Origin: Streptomyces sp. NBC_01217
GTDB taxonomy: Bacteria; Actinomycetota; Actinomycetes; Streptomycetales; Streptomycetaceae
Direction: 5' to 3'
Length of the DNA stretch: 64,000 nucleotides
Assembly: GCF_035994185.1 (NCBI RefSeq)
Contig: NZ_CP108538.1
Coordinates: 310,001-374,000 of the forward strand
The notes beneath the pieces were generated by a model. It was not told the origin of the DNA. It did no database searches and saw nothing but the letters and a program-made list of their open reading frames with translations. The position numbers were made by a program, and so were the translations under genes. Positions 17,529 through 26,351 of the stretch are shown here, one piece after another. Each line of letters opens with the position of its first letter. The stretch's first letter is position 1.

Positions 17529-18638
17529 GCTGGCTTGTCCAGGCGTTCCGCGACCGCCCCGGCGACGGCGGCGGCCAGTTCGCGCAGCGTGCCCATCTCG
17601 GTGCCGAGTTCGGCGAGCTTGTGCGTGGCGGGACCAACCCGCAGCACCCACGTGAGCGTGCTCTCGGGGTCGCCGTAGGCGCGCTCGGCGTCTGCGGCGT
17701 AGGCGGCGAGCCGGTCGGCGGCCTCGCGCAGGTGCCCTTGGCCGTCGCTGCGGATGGGGTCCTCGAAGGCGGCGACCAGGCTGATCGGCCGGGTGGTGCG
17801 CAGCTTGACGAGGACGGCGTCGGGTTCGGTGTGACGGCCGAAGGTGTTGATCTTCCGGGTGGGCAGGGAGGCGACGAAGGCCTGCACGAACACCTCACCG
17901 GCGCGGCGTACCGGTTCGGTGCGCGGCTCGTCCTCACGCAGGCCTTGGCCGAGGTTGGCGGCGAGCTGGTGCACGCCCAGGGCGGCGTAGCAATAGAGAC
18001 TGGCGGAGTTGAAGTCAACGGTGCCGATCATTCCGGCGCCGGTCTCTTCGTCGGTGTTCTCGTCGTCGACGGTCGTGTAGTAGTCGGACTCGTTGTCGAC
18101 CCGGTGCACGCTCAAAGCGTGCGCGACCTGCGCGGCGTCGACGTTGATGTCGGCGACGTCGGCGACCATCCGGCCGAAGAGGGCGATGTCCACGGAGTGG
18201 CGCGCGTCCGCGAGCTGTTTGGCCCGGGCCTTGTTCTCCTTGGTCTTCACGAACACCGTGATGTCAGCTGCGCTCTCCAGGGCGAGGCGGGCCAAGGCGT
18301 CGAGCTGGCGGGAGCTGAAGAAGACCAGGTACTTGCTCTCGGGCGCCGGGGTGGGGCCAGCGTCCTTCTTCGCCTGCTCCGCCTTGCGTTTGGGGACCTC
18401 GGTCTTGAAGCCCGCCGCCTTGACGATCTCATCGGCGAGCGTCAGTGCCGTCTCCCGTTCGACCGCCGCGTCAAGACGGGCGATCTGCTCGGCCAGGAGG
18501 TGCTCGTCGTTGAAGAGGTGCGGATCGCCCGCTTCCACGCCTGGCTGGAGACCCGGGCGCGGGTCACTCCGCCATAGACGGCCATCTAGGGGCGCCGGTG
18601 TCGTCGCGGTTGAGGTTGCTGGGCGGGACCGTCTGCAT
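17525..18638 (-). pseudogene. cas7e: Cas7e (CasC/Cse4), N-terminal part broken
   Basis: The C-terminal 330 residues are continuous and well kept: QLDALARLALESA, VDIALFGRMVAD, ETGAGMIGTVDFNSASLYCY, ASLPTRKINTFGRHT. The N-terminal part lies in three frames: MQTVPPSNLNRDDTGAP; then MAVYGGVTRARVSSQAWKRA; then HLFNDEHLLAEQ. A block after LLAEQ also looks deleted. Non-functional as Cascade backbone. No cas1, cas2, cas3, cse1, cse2 or cas6e is visible around it. Confidence 0.9.
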
Positions 18639-18673
18639 CCCGACGGCAGGGGTGACCAGTGGACACCGTGACG

Positions 18674-18763
18674 CTGCTCCCCACACCCGCGAGGATGGCC
18701 CCCGGACACCTTCTGGAAGGTCACATGAGCACCGCTGCTCCCCGCACATGCGGGGATGATCCC
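18674..18763. CRISPR. Relic type I-E CRISPR: two 29-base repeats and one 32-base spacer
   Basis: Repeat-like units at 18674-18702 and 18735-18763 start CTGCTCCCC and share the stem pattern ...GCGgGGATGaTCCC; 23 of 29 positions match. The 61-base period (29+32) is exactly that of type I-E arrays. The second unit is closer to the Streptomyces consensus; the first has changes in the stem. It lies just upstream of the cas7e remnant. Confidence 0.75.
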
Positions 18764-18949
18764 CAGCTTGAGCGGCAGTCGGTGCAGCAGGCCAGCCGCT
18801 TTCCCCGACCGAACCGGAGAGCGAGGTAAAGCTCCGCACGGCGGCGGGCGGCCCGTTCGGCCGGACCTGGCCGGTCGCTGCGGCATTGTTGTTCGCCAGC
18901 TGCCTGCACCCTGCCCCGCGGCTGTCGCAACAGCCGCCATAATGGGGGC

Positions 18950-19327
18950 ATGGCAGTCAGTGGGCAGTCCTCGTTGTCCGGAGCGGACGTGGCGGAGGAT
19001 CTTGCGCTCTACCGGGAGAAGTTCCAGCGACGGCTGCCCGGCGCTCTGGAGGACCTGCGGGGGCCGGTCGAGGGTGTGGTCGAGCTGCCGGTGCATGTGG
19101 CGTGGTCCGGGATGAGCGCCTACGACCTCGGTAAGCCGCGTCAGCGCATGGGGCTCTACCGCACCGTCCTGCACGAGGGCCTGCGCGAGGACCTGCCCCA
19201 CTACCTCAACCACGACCTCCTGCTGCAGCTGTGGCCGACCCTGCGCTCCTTGGTCGGGCGCACCGTGCGCACTGTGTGGGAGGACGCCTTCCCCCAGCTG
19301 GCCGCCCGGGGCCGGTCGGCGGCGTGA
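18950..19327 (+). CDS. Hypothetical protein upstream of AbiEii-type toxin (possible partner)
   Basis: A 125-residue hydrophilic protein, no domain I can name. It contains LALYREKFQRRLPGALEDLR, VHVAWSGMSAYDLGKPRQRM and a helical end. Its stop overlaps the GTG of the nucleotidyltransferase gene by 4 bases, the spacing expected for a type IV toxin-antitoxin pair or another obligate partner. No strong ribosome site before the ATG. It does not show the winged helix usual for AbiEi antitoxins, so the antitoxin role is only inferred from position. Confidence 0.6.
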   Translation: MAVSGQSSLSGADVAEDLALYREKFQRRLPGALEDLRGPVEGVVELPVHVAWSGMSAYDLGKPRQRMGLYRTVLHEGLREDLPHYLNHDLLLQLWPTLRSLVGRTVRTVWEDAFPQLAARGRSAA

Positions 19328-20000
19328 GGGATCTGCCCGAGCTGCACGCGCGGCTGCTGGCCGACGTGATCGCACTCGGCGCCCCTATCCCTTGGTCCTC
19401 ACCGGCGGCTACGCGGTCCGGGCGCACCAGCTGGTGTCCCGGCCCAGTCAGGACCTGGACGTTGCGACCGAGAACCCGGCGCCCATGGCCGACATCGCGG
19501 CCGCAGTCGGTGAGGGGCTGGTGCAGCGAGGTTGGCGGGTGCGGTCGCTGGAGACGGCGCCGCTGTCCGCCCGCTTCACCGTGACCGACCCGGCCACCGG
19601 ACAGGAGTGCGAAGTCGACATCCTCAAAGAGATCTTCTGGGGAGCCATCGCCCACACCGCCTACGGGCCCGTCCTCGCAGAGGAGGACGTGATCGGCACG
19701 AAGGTCCGCGCGCTGGCCGACCGCGGCGCGCCCCGGGACCTGATCGACGTGTCCGCCGCCTCACGGCGCTGGTCCACCATCGACCTCGAGGAGTTCGGCC
19801 GCCGCCACGCCCGCGGGCGCTTCGAGAAGGAAGACCTCCAGGCCAGCCTCGCGGGCGCCGAGTGGACCGACGACGACGCCTTCACCGCCTACGGCCTCGA
19901 CGACACCGCCATCGAAGCCCTGCGCGCCTGGGCTGTTCACTGGGCCGACGACCTCGCAGCCCGCCTCCACGAAGACACCGGCTACGTCGACACCGACTGA
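19324..20000 (+). pseudogene. AbiEii/AbiGii-type nucleotidyltransferase toxin with one frameshift
   Basis: From 19386 onwards the frame reads YPLVLTGGYAVRAHQLVSRP then SQDLDVATENPAP: the G-G motif and acidic DLD motif of AbiEii-type nucleotidyltransferases, followed by DILKEIFWGAIAHTAYGPVL and ALADRGAPRDLIDV. The first 20 codons from the GTG at 19324 (RDLPELHARLLADVIALGA) fit the same family but are in another frame; one missing C near 19383 would join them. Either a real inactivating deletion or a sequence error. Total would be about 225 residues. Confidence 0.75.
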
Positions 20001-20078
20001 TCCGATGGCCCATTTCGACGAGGCTCTCCCTCTCCTGTTTCTGTGACAGGTCCGCGGCCGGTGGCGGGTGGTGTGGGG

Positions 20079-20468
20079 TCAAGGCCCGTTCCGCAGGGTA
20101 TGCGGCATCGTCCGCGCAGCGTCCGCGATGATCGCCGCATCGCGCGCGTCGGTCTTGGCCTCACCGGCATACAGGTCAGCGATCCGTCGCATCGTCAGAC
20201 CCGGTAGATAGGCGACGCGGCAGCCCTCGTCGCGGGCGACCGCCAGCGGCAGGGCCCCGATGGAGGCAGGCTGGTCGACCACCACCAGCACACTGCCGTG
20301 CTTGGCTCGCAGCTTGCTGAACACCTCGCGCAGCTTCGGCTCGGTGTTGGGCAGTCGCTTGTCGAAGACCCTCTTGCCGGACGGAGTCAGGGCGGTGGCG
20401 TGGTGCTCGCCCTTGCCGATGTCCAGACCCAGGTAGACGTCGATGTCATCCGTGTCGATCACGATCAC
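20079..20468 (-). pseudogene. N-terminal fragment of an IS110-family transposase
   Basis: Contains DVYLGLDIGKGEHHATAL (first acidic motif), SVLVVVDQPASIGALPLAVA and YAGEAKTDARDAAIIADAAR, the DEDD-domain motifs of IS110. It stops soon after PHTLRNGP, so the C-terminal serine-bearing domain is gone. GTG start at 20468. Confidence 0.85.
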
Positions 20469-20589
20469 TCTCCACAGCGGTCCGTGCCCTCCCCGGCCTA
20501 CCCGCTGTCGGCGTACGGACTTCTCTCCCCAGCTGCGTACAGACGAACGTCCCCAGCTGTTTCTGATCCTGGTGCGCCATGCTGACTCC

Positions 20590-21027
20590 ATGACAAGTAA
20601 GGGGTGGGGCATAGCGGCCGTGGCTTGGAGTGTGCTTGCTGTGCTGTTTCTGGGGATAACGGTGTCGGCCGGGGCTCTCGGGCTCGTGCGGCTGGGACTG
20701 GCTGGGGACGAAGTCCGGGTTCGTCTTTCACAGTGCCGGCTCGAAAGCAGCGGTCGAGGTGGAAGCCACGTCGAGTGCTCTGGTCGGCTTGTGGGCGACG
20801 TGAGCATGGACACCGTGACGGTGCGTTATGACGGCAAGCAAGGGGAGGTAGTGCCCGCGGCCAGAACGCCGTGGGGAACCTTTGAGGTGGTGGACAAGAG
20901 CTTCACGTCGTGGGGGACGGCAGTTCTGTATCCGCTCCTGCCTCTCGTCGCGGCGGCGTTGACGTCCTATCTCGCGTTGCGATCCGGCCGTCGCGGGAAG
21001 AGGCAGACCGCGCCAAGCGCCTCGTGA
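20590..21027 (+). CDS. Hypothetical two-helix membrane protein
   Basis: A 145-residue protein with an N-terminal membrane helix (GIAAVAWSVLAVLFLGITVS), a soluble middle of about 75 residues with a CRLESSGRGGSHVECSG loop that could form a disulfide outside, and a second helix (WGTAVLYPLLPLVAAALTSY) before a basic tail. No known domain. It resembles in layout the membrane protein gene at 49856. Lies between two IS fragments. Confidence 0.65.
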   Translation: MTSKGWGIAAVAWSVLAVLFLGITVSAGALGLVRLGLAGDEVRVRLSQCRLESSGRGGSHVECSGRLVGDVSMDTVTVRYDGKQGEVVPAARTPWGTFEVVDKSFTSWGTAVLYPLLPLVAAALTSYLALRSGRRGKRQTAPSAS

Positions 21028-21032
21028 GACCT

Positions 21033-21275
21033 CTATGCCACTTCCGTCTCTCGCTCGATGGCCTTGAGTCGGTTCTTGAGCCGGTAGCTGGGGCCGTTGA
21101 TGGAGATCACGTCGCAGTGGTGCAGGAGGCGGTCGAGGATGGCGGTGGCGAGGACTTCGTCGCCGAACACCTGTCCCCATTCGCTGAAGGTCTTGTTTGA
21201 GGTCAGGATGATCGAGCCCTTTTCATACCGCTTTGAGATGACCTGGAAGACCAGGTTCGCTTCTCCCAAGTGCGG
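21033..21275 (-). pseudogene. IstB-like helper ATPase fragment (IS21 family)
   Basis: C-terminal 80 residues of an IstB protein: EANLVFQVISKRYEKGSIIL, TSNKTFSEWGQVFGDEVLAT, LLHHCDVISINGPSYRLK. The Walker A part is missing. The N-terminal end is fused to an IS630 scrap. Confidence 0.85.
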
Positions 21276-21330
21276 CCCGTTCCTCATCCGACAACGTCAA
21301 CTCGACCTTCGGCCGCCCCATCCGTGCCAT
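21276..21330 (-). pseudogene. N-terminal scrap of an IS630-family transposase
   Basis: MARMGRPKVELTLSDEERAA on the minus strand is the usual beginning of actinobacterial IS630 transposases. Only about 20 codons remain before the sequence switches to the IstB fragment. Confidence 0.6.
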
Positions 21331-21373
21331 GGAGCAAGCCTACACATCTACATGGAATTCCAGACTCAGAACA

Positions 21374-21820
21374 CTAGGACGGCCGGGGAGCTCGCCTGTC
21401 CTTGCGCTGTGCCAGCTCGTCCTCGTCGACGAGGACGAGCATGGGCTTGCCGGGCTCGCACATCATCGTGACGACGAACCGACTCCGCACGTCCGTGCGG
21501 TTGTTGCCGTCCTGGTAGTGGATCACATCGCCTCCCGGCTCCCAGAACGCCTCCCCGGCCCGGATCACCCGCTCGGGCTCTCCCTCCAGCTCGAACAGCA
21601 TCTCGCCCTCCAGCACGTAGCCGAAGGCCGGTCCGAAGTGCCGGTGCGGAGGTGTGCCGGGGTCTCCGGGGGGAAACTCGACCATCACGGTCATGACCTC
21701 TGCGCCCTCCGGAACGTGGGGCGGTTTCGCCTCCTGGATCACGGTGACTGCCGTCTTCCAGGCCTCGGACCGCTGCTCCTGATTCTCTGGAGGGTTTACC
21801 ACCGGTTCGTTGTTCACCAT
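21374..21820 (-). CDS. Cupin-domain protein
   Basis: A 148-residue single-domain cupin. Motif 1 is PHRHFGPAFGYVLEGEMLFE and motif 2 lies around PGGDVIHYQDGNN, giving His ligands for a metal. Substrate unknown; such small cupins are often isomerases, dioxygenases or binding proteins. GGAGG precedes the start; a GTG one codon earlier is also possible. Downstream neighbour of the F420-type oxidoreductase in the same direction but with over 100 bases between. Confidence 0.82.
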   Translation of the reverse strand: MVNNEPVVNPPENQEQRSEAWKTAVTVIQEAKPPHVPEGAEVMTVMVEFPPGDPGTPPHRHFGPAFGYVLEGEMLFELEGEPERVIRAGEAFWEPGGDVIHYQDGNNRTDVRSRFVVTMMCEPGKPMLVLVDEDELAQRKDRRAPRPS

Positions 21821-21939
21821 CACGCCACCTCCGCATCCTGCCGACGCCGCAGACAGGCCATATCAGCAGATTACGCCGTCCCCGTGCAGGTCAGCCATTG
21901 CTGCTCCCCCGGGCCGCCGGGGTCCCATCTGCAACCGGG

Positions 21940-22863
21940 TCAGCGAAGCAGGACGGGGGCGAGCAGCCGCAGGTCTTCCAGTTGCCGGTCGAGTGTCTGC
22001 GCGATGGGCTGCACGGCGACGTGGTCGGCACCGGCCCGGTAGTGCGCTCCGATGTGCTCAGCCAGCGTCTCGGGATCGCCCCACGGGACGACCGCGTCGA
22101 TGAGTGCGTCGCTGCCTCCGTCCTTGAAATCGGAGTCGGAGAAGCCCAGTTCGCGCAGGTTGTTCAGATAGTTGGGCAGCGACAGGTACAGGGCCGCGTA
22201 CCCGCGGGCGGCGGCTCGTGCCCGCTCGGGGTCGGTGTCGACCACCACTGCCTGCTCGGGGACGAGGAGGGGATCGGGGCCGAGGGTCTCCCGGGCCCTG
22301 CGGGTGTGTTCGGGCGTGACGAAGTAGGTGTGCGCCCCCTGGCCCCGCGTCGCCGCGAGCTCCAGCATCCTCGGGCGCAAGGCAGCGAGCACGCGCGGCA
22401 CCGGCTCGGGCACCGGAGCGCCGACGGGGGTCGCGTCCATGGCGTCGAGGTACGCCCGCATGGTGGACACCGGTTTGCCGTAGTCGTGCCCGCGGCCGCT
22501 GACAAGTGGCACGTGGCTGACGCCGAGCCCCAGCACGAAGCGGTTCTGCCACGCTTCGGAGAGCGTCCTGGCGCCGTTGGCCGCGGCGGTCGCGTCGCGT
22601 CCGTAGATGTTGGCGATGCCGGTGGCGATCATCAGGCGCTTGCTCGCGGACAACAGGACGGCCGCGTGGGTCAGCGCCTCCTTCCCGGTGGGGCCCTCGG
22701 CGAACCACAGCGTCCCGTAACCGAGTTCCTCGATGACGGCGACGGCACGCCGCTCGTCGTCCGCCGTCGCCTCGGACAACGACGAGAGCCACACGCCCGT
22801 GCGGCCCAGGCGCTGTTTGAGGGCGGGCAGGTCGACGGGAAGGGGAGGGTTTCCTTCAGTCAT
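21940..22863 (-). CDS. LLM-class F420-dependent oxidoreductase
   Basis: A 307-residue luciferase-like TIM barrel of the F420-dependent subgroup. Signatures: GVWLSSLSEATADDERRAVA, ELGYGTLWFAEGP, LMIATGIANIYGRD, NRFVLGLGVSHVPLVSGRG and the tail GADHVAVQPIA. These enzymes reduce or oxidise small organic substrates with F420; the substrate cannot be read from sequence. ATG start with GAGG-like bases upstream (AAGGACACCGAGGAGC). Confidence 0.88.
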   Translation of the reverse strand: MTEGNPPLPVDLPALKQRLGRTGVWLSSLSEATADDERRAVAVIEELGYGTLWFAEGPTGKEALTHAAVLLSASKRLMIATGIANIYGRDATAAANGARTLSEAWQNRFVLGLGVSHVPLVSGRGHDYGKPVSTMRAYLDAMDATPVGAPVPEPVPRVLAALRPRMLELAATRGQGAHTYFVTPEHTRRARETLGPDPLLVPEQAVVVDTDPERARAAARGYAALYLSLPNYLNNLRELGFSDSDFKDGGSDALIDAVVPWGDPETLAEHIGAHYRAGADHVAVQPIAQTLDRQLEDLRLLAPVLLR

Positions 22864-23063
22864 GCGTGTGCTCCTCGGTGTCCTTGGAGATGCTCATGAA
22901 ATGGGAGTCCGATCGGTTCCCGGTACCGCCAGGGTCTTTCCGACACCGTGCGCCGGAAGCCCGTCCGTGAGCACCTCCCAGTCTGTCCTCGCTGTCCTGG
23001 TGCTGCCATGCGAAGTGGCCCCTGCGGTTCCGACGAGCGCCCTGCGACAGGGTACGCCGGTGA

Positions 23064-25169
23064 TCACGGTCGCCGGGTGTGTGTGCGGGAGATGAGAAGG
23101 GAGACGTCGTCGTGGTCGCCCTCTCGGCGCAGCGCGCCCAGGAGGTGGTCGCAGGTGGCTTCGAGTGTGCGTTGCGGCTCGGCGAGGAGGTCGAGGAGGG
23201 TGTTCAGGCGGGTGTCGATGGGTTGGTCGCGGGTTTCGACGAGACCGTCGGTGTAGAGCAGCAGCTGGTCGCCGCCGCCGAGCTGCAGGATGGTCTGCTC
23301 GAACGTGGTGGCGCTGACTCCGAGCGGAGTTCCGGTGGGCAGGTCGACGAGTTCGGGCGGGCGGCCGGAGCGGGTCAGGACGGGCGGCAGGTGGCCTGCG
23401 AGTGCAATGGTGCATTGCATGCAATGCGGGTCGTATACGGCGTAGATGCAGGTGGCGAAGCCGGGGTCCAGGCCGTCGGCGATGTGGTCGAGGTGCAGAA
23501 GGACCTCCGCGGGGTCGAGATCGAGGTCGGCCAGGGTACGGGAGGCAGTCCGGAGCTGTCCCATGGTCGCGGCAGCGGTGATACCGCTGCCCATCACGTC
23601 GCCGATCACCAGGGCGGTCTTGTCCCCCGCCACGGGAATGGCGTCGAACCAGTCGCCGCCGACCTCCGCGGAGGCCTGGGCGGGCTGATAGCGGTAGGCG
23701 ATCTCCAGGCCGGCCGGCTGAGGGAGCCGGTGGGTCATGAGGTGGCGTTGCAGGGTCAGGGCGGTGCGACGCTGGTTCTGGTACGAGCGGGCATTGTCGA
23801 TGCACACCGCGGCGCGGGCAGCCAGCTCACCCGCCAGGACGACATCGTCGGGGTCGAACGGCAGCGGGTTGCGGGTGCGGCACAGGTCCATGGCACCCAG
23901 GACTTCCCCGCGGGCGATCAGCGGTACGGCCAGGTAGGCGTGTAGGCCCGCCTGGGCCAGGAGCACGGCTCCCCGCGGCTCGGCAGCGATGTGCCGCAGG
24001 TCCGCATGGGTCACCCGGTTCACCAGGACGGGACGGCCGGTGGTCACACACCGGGTGATGAGGCGGTCGGCGCCGTAGGCGGCGATGTGCCCGGTCGGGT
24101 CGGCCGCGGAGACGGCCTCGGTGGGGTAGGCAGCGGTGACTGCCAGCGCCCGGAACACGGCCGGCGCTCCGGGGGACACCGGGCTCGCCGGCCGGTCGTC
24201 GAGGACCGCGTCGAGGATGTCGACAGCGGCCAGGTCGGCCAGCTCGGGCACCAGGATGTCGGCCAGCTCCCGGGCGGTCTGTTCCACGTCCAAAGTGGTG
24301 CCCACCATCACCGACGCCCGGGCAATGGTCGCCAGCCGCTTGCGGGCATCGGCCGCTTCCACGCCGGCGCGGTGTTGGTCGGTCACATCCACCACCGACG
24401 CCGCCACGCCCAGAACCCGCCCCGCCGGGTCCTCGAGCCGGTAGTACGACACGGACCGGGCGATTTGCTCGCCGGGAACGGTCGGTGACCGGCCCACGAT
24501 AAAGCGGTTGACCAACGGTCTGCCGGTGTCCAGAACCTGCTGCATCATCGACGCGACAGCCCCGGGATCGTCCAGGAACCGGAGGACCTTGTGGACGTCA
24601 CAGCCGATGTGGTCGGCGGCCGACAGGCCGTTGAGATGCTCCAGCGCCGGGTTGACCATCACGTAGCGCAGGTCGGTGTCCAGGACCGCCAGCCCGATCG
24701 GGGACTGGGCCACCAGTCGCACCGACAGCGCCAGGTCCCGTTCCACTTCCCGCAAAGTGGCCTGATCGGTCGCGATGCCCAGGGCGTATGACTCTCCGTG
24801 CTCGTCCAGCAGCCGCATGTTGCGGAACTCCACCAGCCGCGTGGTGCCGTCCCTGTGCTGCACGGGGAACACCCCGGCCCAGCTCTCACCGCTGCTCATC
24901 ACCTGCGCGAACAGGTGCAGGACGAGGTCGAAGTGTTCCGGGGCCACCAGCAGCTGGGCCGCGAACCGGCCCAGCGCTTCGTCCGCGGTCCAGCCGAACA
25001 GCTCCTCCGCCTGCGGACTCCACAGCGTGATGCGTCCCGAACTGTCCAGCACCACCGCCGCCACGCCCAGCACGTCCAGCAGCCCGCCGGGCTCGGTCGG
25101 GCCGACCCCCACCGAGCCCGGGCCCTGCGGGAACGCATCAGGGGCGCCCACAGGGCGCCTCTTCCCCAT
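23064..25169 (-). CDS. PAS-PAS-GAF-SpoIIE phosphatase
   Basis: A 701-residue signalling protein, PP2C-type serine phosphatase. PAS 1 about residues 30-140 (VAAVVLDSSGRITLWSPQAE), PAS 2 about 150-275 (PIGLAVLDTDLRYVMVNPAL), GAF about 300-460, phosphatase about 480-700 with EVGGDWFDAIPV, LVIGDVMGSGI, LLLYTDGLVETR and HDDVSLLI, which carry the metal-binding Asp residues. It lacks the C-terminal HATPase that many relatives have. Likely dephosphorylates an anti-anti-sigma factor in response to a small-molecule or redox signal. ATG at 25169. Confidence 0.9.
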   Translation of the reverse strand: MGKRRPVGAPDAFPQGPGSVGVGPTEPGGLLDVLGVAAVVLDSSGRITLWSPQAEELFGWTADEALGRFAAQLLVAPEHFDLVLHLFAQVMSSGESWAGVFPVQHRDGTTRLVEFRNMRLLDEHGESYALGIATDQATLREVERDLALSVRLVAQSPIGLAVLDTDLRYVMVNPALEHLNGLSAADHIGCDVHKVLRFLDDPGAVASMMQQVLDTGRPLVNRFIVGRSPTVPGEQIARSVSYYRLEDPAGRVLGVAASVVDVTDQHRAGVEAADARKRLATIARASVMVGTTLDVEQTARELADILVPELADLAAVDILDAVLDDRPASPVSPGAPAVFRALAVTAAYPTEAVSAADPTGHIAAYGADRLITRCVTTGRPVLVNRVTHADLRHIAAEPRGAVLLAQAGLHAYLAVPLIARGEVLGAMDLCRTRNPLPFDPDDVVLAGELAARAAVCIDNARSYQNQRRTALTLQRHLMTHRLPQPAGLEIAYRYQPAQASAEVGGDWFDAIPVAGDKTALVIGDVMGSGITAAATMGQLRTASRTLADLDLDPAEVLLHLDHIADGLDPGFATCIYAVYDPHCMQCTIALAGHLPPVLTRSGRPPELVDLPTGTPLGVSATTFEQTILQLGGGDQLLLYTDGLVETRDQPIDTRLNTLLDLLAEPQRTLEATCDHLLGALRREGDHDDVSLLISRTHTRRP

Positions 25170-25574
25170 AATGCACGGCCATGCTCGACTCCCCGTCTCC
25201 CCCTCACCGGCTTCCCTTGTCCGCCTTCCATCCTCTCTCCCCGCGCGACCTAACACCGCGCGAGACTTCGGCGGGCGGAGAAGGACACGAAATGCAGTGC
25301 CCGCTCGCCGCAGCATTCGTCTCCGTATGCGATCACGGGCGCCCCGCGCGAGGATCGGATTACGGGCGGTGGTCCGGTCGCGCCCCGGCCCTTGTACAGG
25401 GTCGGACGCCCTTCCCCGGCGCTCCGGTCCGCTTCCCGGCACACGCCCGCCGACGGGGGCGGCTCGCACATCGGGCCCTCATCCGAGGGCCCGATTTCGC
25501 ATGGTTCGGGGCGTGCTGGAGCTGTCCGTCTCGACGTTCTTCGACTGGTGGCACATCAAGGCGTGTCACAACCA
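25170..25574. other. 405-base gap without a gene
   Basis: Open frames only in antisense or without domain features. The right end holds the promoter of the FadR-type gene. Confidence 0.45.
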
Positions 25575-25606
25575 TTGACACCCCGAGAGATCAAGTGATC
25601 TATTCA
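25575..25606 (+). promoter_or_regulatory. Promoter of FadR operon
   Basis: TTGACA at 25575-25580 and TATTCA at 25601-25606, spaced 20 bases (a weaker ATCTAT would give 17). With the -10 this close, transcription would begin at or next to the ATG at 25611, so the mRNA is probably leaderless. Confidence 0.5.
25588..25601. promoter_or_regulatory. Palindrome inside the FadR promoter, probable operator
   Basis: AGATCA-AG-TGATCT, a perfect 14-base palindrome between the -35 and -10. GntR/FadR proteins bind short dyads with this shape, so this is the likely autoregulatory site and may respond to the operon's substrate. Confidence 0.65.
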
Positions 25607-25610
25607 CTTT

Positions 25611-26351
25611 ATGAGTCGCAGTGAGTTGTCGTTGTCCGAGCGCCTCGCGGACAACATCGTCGAGATCATCCGTTCGGAACACCTCGGCCCCGGGGATGCC
25701 CTGGAGTCCTCGCGAGACCTGGCGCGCCGCTTCGGGGTCACCACGCCCACGGTCCGCGAGGCGCTGCGCAGGCTGGAGGCCACGGATGTGGTGGAGTTCC
25801 GGCATGGTTCCGGTACGTATGTGGGGCCGGGCATAGGGCGCAGGCTGATGGCCAACCCGCACCTGCCGCGCAGTACCCGTGCTTCCGTGCTCGAACTGGT
25901 CAAGGCCCGGCTGGTACTCGAACCGGCCATCGCGGCCACCGCGGCGAGTGTCCGAGTGGCCGAAGCGGTACGGGAGTTGGAGGCCTCCTCCGCCAACGCA
26001 CTGCATCCGCCCGAGGAGTCCCTGCGTCAATCGGTGCACTTCCATGTCGCCCTGGCCGCCGCCAGCGGCAACGCCCTGCTCCGGGAGACCGTCGAGGCCC
26101 TGCTCCAGGTCCGCGCACGGGACCAGGTGGAGATCCGTCACCGCTACAACGACCGGGCGCGGGACCACGCCGAGCATCTTGAGATCCTCGACGCCGTACG
26201 CGACGGCGACGCGGCATCGGCCGAGCAACTCACCCGCGCGCACCTGGTGTCGATCCGGGACGCGGTCCTCGCGGCCGACTTCCCCACCGATGAACCGGCG
26301 GACAGTCCGGCGGCCGGCCTGCCCGGCGAGTGGGAAGGCGGTCGGTCATGA
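25611..26351 (+). CDS. GntR-family regulator, FadR/FCD subfamily
   Basis: A 246-residue regulator. Residues 8-75 form the GntR winged helix (LGPGDALESSRDLARRFGVT, TPTVREALRRLEATDVVEFR). Residues 90-220 form an all-helical FCD ligand-binding domain (FHVALAAASGN, ARDHAEHLEILDAVRDGDAA) with the metal-binding His/Asp pattern. No ribosome site is visible before the ATG, in keeping with a leaderless transcript. The stop overlaps the creatininase gene by 4 bases. Expected to sense a small carboxylate and control the operon downstream. Confidence 0.9.
   Translation: MSRSELSLSERLADNIVEIIRSEHLGPGDALESSRDLARRFGVTTPTVREALRRLEATDVVEFRHGSGTYVGPGIGRRLMANPHLPRSTRASVLELVKARLVLEPAIAATAASVRVAEAVRELEASSANALHPPEESLRQSVHFHVALAAASGNALLRETVEALLQVRARDQVEIRHRYNDRARDHAEHLEILDAVRDGDAASAEQLTRAHLVSIRDAVLAADFPTDEPADSPAAGLPGEWEGGRS

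Noticed and set aside
18674..18763. Functional CRISPR array
   Set aside because: Only two repeats that differ at six of 29 positions, and the nearby cas genes are broken.
19324..20000. AbiEii gene starting at the TTG at 19392
   Set aside because: That start would remove the conserved N-terminal helix that is present one frame over; a frameshift is the better explanation.
23064..23100. Truncated SpoIIE protein that lost a HATPase
   Set aside because: The phosphatase domain ends normally after HDDVSLLI and many relatives lack the HATPase; the HATPase scrap at 4927 is too far away to be its part.
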